DNA of 36,238 nucleotides. It comes from an uncultured Bacilli bacterium. Its GTDB lineage: Bacteria; Bacillota_I; Bacilli_A; RF39; UBA660. Position numbers and translations under genes: made by a program. Positions 32,277 to 36,238 of the stretch are shown here, piece by piece; position 1 is the stretch's first letter; each line of letters opens with the position of its first letter. The stretch is taken from contig CAJTXY010000011.1 in the NCBI GenBank assembly GCA_910583685.1, forward strand, positions 1-36,238, in the 5' to 3' direction. The notes under the pieces were generated by a model. It made no database searches and was not told the origin of the DNA. It saw only the letters and a program-made list of their open reading frames with translations.

Positions 32277-32843
32277 TTACTTCTCTCCTTCGTGTTTTTC
32301 AATTTTTCTTAAAATTTCTTCGAGACGTTTATAGTATTCCTCTACACTCCCGTTATTAAAGATAAAATAATCTGCGTAGGCGATTGGCCCACCTTTTGCT
32401 AAATTTTCTATTTCTGAAATATCACGATATAAAATATCTGCGGTATTAAATGGGCGTTCCTTTCTGCTGGCAACACGCTCATAACGTAACTTTTTATCAG
32501 CAACAATACAGATTAATTTTAAATCTGAAAATTTCTCTATTAAGTACTTGTATTCATCCCAAGAATATAATCCGTCTAATACAACATTGTGTTCGTTTAA
32601 TGCTTTTCTGATATCATCTTCTAGGAATTTAGCATAGCAGGCAGGACCGTGCTCTTTGCGTAAGTTTTCTCGAAACTCTTTTTCGCTTTTTCCGTCTGAA
32701 GTTCGAACTATTCCTTGTTCTGCCATCAGTTTATAAGTAACGCCGCCAAAATAAATTTTGACCCAATCTTTTTCTTCTAAATAATCTGTAGCAACACTTT
32801 TGCCACTTCCACTCATTCCAACTATTGCAATTAATTTTTTCAT
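32277..32843 (-). CDS. P-loop nucleotide kinase, dephospho-CoA kinase-like
   Basis: A 188-residue soluble P-loop protein. The P-loop is GMSGSGKS (residues 9-16). A central VVLDGLYSWDEYKYL and an arginine-rich lid (RYERVASRKERPFNTADILYRD) follow, with a final ADYFIFNNGS, a pattern shared with CoaE-like and dNMP kinases. Substrate not assigned. The start is ATG 32843, sharing one base with the upstream stop (TGATG); AAAGGAGAAAAAA serves as ribosome binding site. The gene is sandwiched between another P-loop kinase and alaS, one base from the latter, so it must be cotranscribed and T-box controlled. Ordinary coaE roles would be surprising here; a function tied to alanine metabolism or tRNA is only speculation. 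Confidence 0.85.
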   Translation of the reverse strand: MKKLIAIVGMSGSGKSVATDYLEEKDWVKIYFGGVTYKLMAEQGIVRTSDGKSEKEFRENLRKEHGPACYAKFLEDDIRKALNEHNVVLDGLYSWDEYKYLIEKFSDLKLICIVADKKLRYERVASRKERPFNTADILYRDISEIENLAKGGPIAYADYFIFNNGSVEEYYKRLEEILRKIEKHEGEK

Positions 32844-33382
32844 CAATTTTTTCTCCTTTCCTCAACGATCTCTTTTGCTTTTTTCTTTAGGCTATCGTAA
32901 TTTTTGTTTTCTATTTCAAAATCAAAATTATTATAATTTTCTAGATCTTGTTCTGTAATATGTTTTTGTTGTTCGGCTGTTAAGTTATTGTTATAATTCT
33001 CTCTTTTTATATGAATTTTTTTTATATTAGGGTACCGTTTCTCTAATTCCTCGATTTCTGCTTTTAGTCTTCCATCGGTGATAATTCCTATATCAAAAAA
33101 CGAATCTAATACCATAATATCTTCTGAAAGCCGATCAATTAGAAAATGAGGCATTTGCAGCTTTTCTTTAATGTGCTCAATTCCCATTTTTTGCAAAAAT
33201 GATCTCGGTTTTTCTTCCTCTTTTCCGTTCCACCCAAAATGATCATACGCATAGTGATAAAGCGGTCCAGTGATTCTGAGAATACAGACTCGTTTTTGCT
33301 TTTTTTCAAATTCCTCTTTTAGGTAGTTAGCAAAATAATTTTTCCCTGCTCTTGCATAACCTGCTATTAAATAAAGCTCCAT
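32843..33382 (-). CDS. P-loop kinase, phage dNMP kinase-like
   Basis: A 179-residue protein with P-loop GYARAGKNYFA (about residues 8-18), FLQKMGIE in the middle, and IITDGRLKAEIEELEK, in the place where dNMP kinases have their switch/Walker B. It resembles deoxynucleoside monophosphate kinases of phages and some Bacillota; substrate not assigned. The P-loop ends in GKN rather than GKS/T, as in that group. Start: ATG 33382 with AAAGGAGGAAT; the in-frame start at 33415 would lie inside the T-box terminator. First gene of the T-box operon; its stop overlaps the next kinase start. Confidence 0.82.
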   Translation of the reverse strand: MELYLIAGYARAGKNYFANYLKEEFEKKQKRVCILRITGPLYHYAYDHFGWNGKEEEKPRSFLQKMGIEHIKEKLQMPHFLIDRLSEDIMVLDSFFDIGIITDGRLKAEIEELEKRYPNIKKIHIKRENYNNNLTAEQQKHITEQDLENYNNFDFEIENKNYDSLKKKAKEIVEERRKN

Positions 33383-33400
33383 AATTCCTCCTTTAACAAA

Positions 33401-33582
33401 TAAAAGACCAAACATAGGAGGACAAATTTGCCCGGTACCATCCTATATTGGTCTTAATTAGATAACGGTCTCCCGCATATACTCCAAAGTAGCTTTCTAA
33501 AGGAATTCCTATCTATTTTCACCGGCCATAGATTCTCTATAAAGAATTTTCCTTTATACTTTTCTTCATCCTCGTATTTATG
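33401..33582 (-). promoter_or_regulatory. Alanine T-box riboswitch leader
   Basis: Read on the minus strand. The T-box core GGATGGTACCGGGC (33431-33444) matches the AGGGTGGNACCGCG consensus. UGGU would pair with the ACCA end of uncharged tRNA-Ala (discriminator A). A terminator follows: AAGACCAATATAGGA (33441-33455) with TCCTATGTTTGGTCTT (33404-33419), then TTTTATTTG. The core sequence lies between the arms, so antitermination and termination are exclusive. A GCU (alanine) specifier codon is at 33491-33493, followed by ACUUUGGAGU; AGAG and GGCCGGUG motifs of Stem I lie at about 33520-33540, and an AGUA stretch near 33560. It precedes two kinases, alaS and holA. No -35/-10 was found; transcription may also enter from the transporter gene. 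Confidence 0.88.
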
Positions 33583-33584
33583 TT

Positions 33585-34724
33585 TTAATTTTCTCGTATC
33601 ATTTCCATTACATTCATCTTTTCATCAATATAAGTAAAGAATACTTTTCCGCATGCAATTACTGGAGTTGCTACAATCATACCTATAATACCAAAGAAAT
33701 GCTGGAAAAGCAAGAGGCCAACAATAATTGTTACTGGATGTAGTTGCATTGCTTTTCCCATAATCAAAGGTTGATAGAAATTGTTTTCCAATAATTGCAC
33801 TACTACTATAGAAATTAGCGTAAAAATTCCTACTACTGGTGAAATTGTAAATCCTACAAGTACAGCAGGAGCACCTCCAATATATGGGCCTAGATATGGT
33901 ATGATGTCTGTGATAGCACAAAATAGTGCGAATATCATTGGCGCTTTAAGTCCTGCCAAAGTAAGGCCTATGCTTTGTGTGATGAAGACTAGAAACATAA
34001 CAGCAAATAATCCCTGAATGTAGCCCCGCAATGAATGGTTAAGTCTTTTCATTAATTCCTTAGCATCACTGTGATATTTTTTTGGTACAAAGTCTAATAG
34101 TCCTATCTTGACTTTTTCAAAGTCATATAACATATAAAAACCTACCATAACTCCAAGAATTAAAAACATACCTCCACTTACAAGTGATTTGAATAGAGAA
34201 ATAACCATATCAGGCAATTTAGTTGTAAGATTGATTCCTAGGTTTTCGATGGATTCAAACACTTGCATTTTCACACTGCTGAGATCAATGCCTGCATCAC
34301 CAGAAATGCTAGCGAATAGTTGATTTACCATTGTTTTTAAATCTTTTAAAATTCCAGGTATTCCTGTTACAAATTCTTTGACTTGTTCTGTAAATGTTGG
34401 TAGCAGTAGTGAAAGTATCAAGAAAATTCCTCCGAAGAATAATAAAAATACTAAAATACATGCTAAAATTCTGGGCATTTTTCTTTGCATTGCATCCACA
34501 ATAGGATCAAATAACCAGGCAATTAACAATCCTATGAAAACTGGAGAGATAATCACTAAAATTGCTTTGATAAATTCTAATATTTTCCAGGTTTTTACTA
34601 AGTAAGTCCCTAGAGCAATTAGAACAATGATAGCAATGAATAAACCAATTCTTAATAGTTTTTTGCTAAGTGAAATTACTTCGTTTAAATTTTCTACATC
34701 TAATTTTTCGCGTTTTTTTAGCAT
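33585..34724 (-). CDS. AI-2E family transporter (YrrI-like)
   Basis: A 379-residue inner-membrane protein of the AI-2E (TqsA/YdgK/YrrI) family with about eight membrane segments: LRIGLFIAIIVLIALGTYLV, LVIISPVFIGLLIAWLFDPIVD, a Leu/Phe-rich pair, a large soluble loop (about 120-185), then GMFLILGVMVGFYMLYDFEK. The C-terminal half has the family signature YLGPYIGGAPAVLVGF and QPLIMGKAMQLHPVTIIVGLL. Some members export autoinducer-2 or Na+; substrate here is unknown. In B. subtilis yrrI lies just upstream of alaS, so this neighbourhood is conserved. Start: ATG 34724 with AGGAGATGAAG. The gene ends about 3 bases before the T-box leader; no terminator separates them. Confidence 0.92.
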   Translation of the reverse strand: MLKKREKLDVENLNEVISLSKKLLRIGLFIAIIVLIALGTYLVKTWKILEFIKAILVIISPVFIGLLIAWLFDPIVDAMQRKMPRILACILVFLLFFGGIFLILSLLLPTFTEQVKEFVTGIPGILKDLKTMVNQLFASISGDAGIDLSSVKMQVFESIENLGINLTTKLPDMVISLFKSLVSGGMFLILGVMVGFYMLYDFEKVKIGLLDFVPKKYHSDAKELMKRLNHSLRGYIQGLFAVMFLVFITQSIGLTLAGLKAPMIFALFCAITDIIPYLGPYIGGAPAVLVGFTISPVVGIFTLISIVVVQLLENNFYQPLIMGKAMQLHPVTIIVGLLLFQHFFGIIGMIVATPVIACGKVFFTYIDEKMNVMEMIREN

Positions 34725-34748
34725 AACTTCATCTCCTATCTATTTTAG

Positions 34749-34757
34749 ATTATAACA
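34749..34757 (-). promoter_or_regulatory. Extended -10 promoter of the transporter gene
   Basis: On the minus strand TGTTATAAT forms an extended -10 (TGn-TATAAT). No convincing -35 box is seen, as is usual for this promoter type. Confidence 0.6.
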
Positions 34758-34876
34758 TATTTTATTATGAATATACTAGCAAAATACGTTTCTTTAATAT
34801 TAGTGGCTCTGTATTTGAAATTTATTTCATGTTTATGCTTAAATTATTTTTCTTTTATTTTCCTTGGTGTTCATAT

Positions 34877-34882
34877 TATAAT
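34877..34882 (+). promoter_or_regulatory. -10 box of the yigZ-like gene
   Basis: TATAAT, 13 bases before the AGGTGG ribosome binding site of the YigZ-like gene. The -35 is poor (TTTTAT at 34854-34859). Confidence 0.5.
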
Positions 34883-34900
34883 AATAAATAGGTGGAAAAA

Positions 34901-35476
34901 ATGTATAAAGTTAAACATAATTTGACAAGTGAACTTATTATTAAGAATTCTAGGTTTATTACCTTAGTATTTCCAATAGATTCTGTGGATGAGGTAAAAA
35001 CTTATTTGCAGAATGCAAAGTTGTTATACCCTAAAGCTACCCATTATACTTATGCCTATAGAACTTTCGATGAGGAAAAAGCAAGTGATGATGGAGAACC
35101 TGGTGGAACTGCGGGGATGCCAATTTTAAATGTTATCAAGAAACAGGATGTTATTAATGTTTTGGTTATCGTTATACGCTATTTTGGTGGTATTAAGTTG
35201 GGAGCTTCTGGTCTAGTCAGGGCATATTCAAAGGCTTGTGTAGAAGCATTTGCTCAAGGAACATTACTTATGCTTATTCCTGCAAAAAAGGTAAAAATCA
35301 TAACTGATTATTCTCGCATTAAAGAGCTTGATTATCTTTTGCGAAAAGAAGTAATTTTAGAGAAAAGTTTTACTGAGACTATTAGGTATACTACATTATT
35401 GCAAAATGAACACATTTTAGATGGGCACTTCTCTTATGATGTGATTGGAGAAGATTATATAGAAAAAGAGCAATGA
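34901..35476 (+). CDS. yigZ: YigZ/IMPACT family protein (UPF0029)
   Basis: A 191-residue cytoplasmic protein of the YigZ/IMPACT family. The signature is intact: KNSRFITLVFPI, then TYAYRTFDEEKASDDGEPGGTAGMPILNVI and VLVIVIRYFGGIKLGASGLVRAYSKA. The C-terminal ferredoxin-like half follows (about 125-191). Members are linked to translation and to ribosome-associated stress in eukaryotes (IMPACT/GCN2); the bacterial role is unclear. Start: ATG 34901 with AGGTGG five bases upstream; the GTG at 34892 is part of that site. It is followed by a terminator and then the IS30-family element. Confidence 0.93.
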   Translation: MYKVKHNLTSELIIKNSRFITLVFPIDSVDEVKTYLQNAKLLYPKATHYTYAYRTFDEEKASDDGEPGGTAGMPILNVIKKQDVINVLVIVIRYFGGIKLGASGLVRAYSKACVEAFAQGTLLMLIPAKKVKIITDYSRIKELDYLLRKEVILEKSFTETIRYTTLLQNEHILDGHFSYDVIGEDYIEKEQ

Positions 35477-35489
35477 TAGGCTCTTTTTT
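35464..35489 (+). terminator. Terminator of the yigZ-like gene
   Basis: AAAAGAGC (35464-35471) pairs with GCTCTTTT (35480-35487) around an 8-nt loop that contains the stop codon, followed by T. The IS30 element begins immediately after it. Confidence 0.8.
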
Positions 35490-35490
35490 C

Positions 35491-36238
35491 TTTATTGTAA
35501 TTTCAACCGCACCATTTTATTTATATTTTAATTCTATATCATAAGCACATTTATAGTCAAATATTTTACGTGGCATACTGTTTATTTCAAAACTTATATT
35601 ATCTAAATAATATTGTGTAATTAGTTTCATAGAGTTTCCTTTAGGAATGAATCTTCTAACAAGTGCATTGGTTCTTTCGTTTGTTCCCCTTTGAAACGAG
35701 CAGTATGGATCGCATTTATATAACTTTACTCCAAGCTTTTTAGCTGTTAATCCTAAAGCCTGGAATTCTAATCCATTATCTACTGTAATGGACCTTACTT
35801 TTATTTCGTTTCTTATTAAATACTCATAAATAATTTTATCTGTATAATATTCATTTTTATATTGTGACTTTATTAACCATACTTTCCTGGAACATCTATC
35901 TACTATAGAAATAATAGAATCATATTCATTTCTTTTACCTATTATTGAATCAATTTCTAAATGTCCTAATTCGTCCCTTTTATTGATATACTTAGGTCTT
36001 AAACTTATTGGAAGTACTGTTTTATGGTCAATATTCCATTTTGTATGATTCATCATAGAAGTCTTTTTTCCTCTTCGTTTTTTATAACATAAATCTTTTT
36101 TAGACAACTTAATTTTACCTTCATTAATCCAATTATAAACCTGTTTAACAGATGGACAATTCGCATTTAAGTAGCTTTTTTTAAACTTCATTACGCACAC
36201 TTCAATGGAACAGGTTTTAAAATCATAATGGGTATAAA
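35491..36238 (-). mobile_element. IS30-family insertion sequence, cut by the window edge
   Basis: The right end (35491-35514) carries a terminal repeat (core ATTGTAATTTCAACC) whose near-identical copy lies at 16570-16593. The transposase gene fills the rest and continues beyond the window, so the left end is not visible. The element sits directly after the yigZ-like terminator. Confidence 0.8.
35517..36238 (-). CDS. IS30-family transposase (5' end outside window)
   Basis: A DDE transposase of the IS30 family, missing its N-terminus. The open frame continues through the window edge at 36238; the GTG at 36200 has no ribosome binding site and is not the real start. The visible part holds a helix-turn-helix-like piece (PSVKQVYNWINEGKI) and the catalytic domain, with Asp in HLEIDSIIG, Asp in ITVDNGLEF and Glu in TNERTNALVRRF, each at the expected places. 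IS30 transposases are about 320-350 residues; about 240 are visible, so the gap fits the missing N-terminal DNA-binding part. No frameshift or stop is seen, so the copy may be active. Confidence 0.9.
   Translation of the reverse strand, partial: YTHYDFKTCSIEVCVMKFKKSYLNANCPSVKQVYNWINEGKIKLSKKDLCYKKRRGKKTSMMNHTKWNIDHKTVLPISLRPKYINKRDELGHLEIDSIIGKRNEYDSIISIVDRCSRKVWLIKSQYKNEYYTDKIIYEYLIRNEIKVRSITVDNGLEFQALGLTAKKLGVKLYKCDPYCSFQRGTNERTNALVRRFIPKGNSMKLITQYYLDNISFEINSMPRKIFDYKCAYDIELKYK

Noticed and set aside
33625..34605. Cys- and Ser-rich frames opposite or out of frame with the transporter gene
   Set aside because: They are shadows of a clear AI-2E family gene; their odd composition comes from reading membrane-protein codons in another frame.
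1..36238. Reassigned genetic code (TGA as Trp), suggested by the AT-rich, mollicute-like flavour
   Set aside because: Tryptophan is written TGG throughout, and TGA ends several well-supported genes such as nusB, holA and the first kinase of the T-box operon.
1..36238. CRISPR array, tRNA or rRNA genes
   Set aside because: No regularly spaced direct repeats and no tRNA-like arm patterns were seen by eye on either strand.

Overview
The window is AT-rich chromosomal DNA from a low-G+C Gram-positive bacterium (Bacillota, Bacilli-like). Supporting signs are strong AGGAGG-type ribosome binding sites, TTGACA/TATAAT promoters, an alanine T-box leader, and family combinations known from Bacillus (yrrI-type transporter beside alaS, xerD beside deoB, ylbJ beside ylbL, spoIVB, spoIIM). 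TGA is used as a stop, so this is not the Mycoplasma code. The prepilins and the cysteine-bearing surface protein resemble those of uncultured gut Bacilli; that placement is inference.

The most important feature is a near-perfect dif site at 23696-23723, inside a gene-free AT-rich gap. This puts the window at the chromosome terminus. Transcription fits: 19 of 28 genes left of dif run rightward (all the large informational genes: lepA, mutS, nusB, xseA/B, mnmA), and 9 of 12 to its right run leftward (deoB, xerD-like, holA, alaS). Genes on both arms therefore point toward dif. A XerD-type recombinase lies 1.8 kb from the site.

Layout. 0-1.4 kb: 3' part of a repeat-containing surface protein. 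1.5-5.9 kb: lepA operon with two paralogous unknown genes, hemW and an HD-domain gene. 5.9-6.6 kb: thymidylate kinase. 6.6-9.5 kb: a short PilB/GspE ATPase divergent from two prepilins. 9.5-11.9 kb: YlbJ, YlbL (Lon-like PDZ protease) and an unknown. 12-16.5 kb: mutS, then nusB-xseA-xseB, ending in a repeat that matches the end of the IS30 element at the right edge. 16.6-20.5 kb: mostly leftward genes, including a DUF421 protein, a SpoIVB-like protease, an unannotated 28-residue membrane peptide resembling Prli42, and rightward spoIIM. 20.6-23 kb: unknown gene plus mnmA, then a helix-turn-helix protein. 23-24.3 kb: DUF2726 protein, dif gap, DUF1540 protein. 24.4-27.2 kb: xerD-deoB and an unknown. 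27.4-28.6 kb: rarA. 28.6-33.6 kb: alanine T-box operon of two P-loop kinases, alaS and holA. 33.6-35.5 kb: AI-2E family transporter and YigZ. 35.5 kb to the end: an IS30-family element cut by the window edge.

No tRNA, rRNA or CRISPR array was seen. No obvious new defence system is present. The best leads are the dif/terminus region, the IS30 end repeat at xseB, the tiny membrane peptide, the T-box operon with its two unassigned kinases, and the pilus-like locus.
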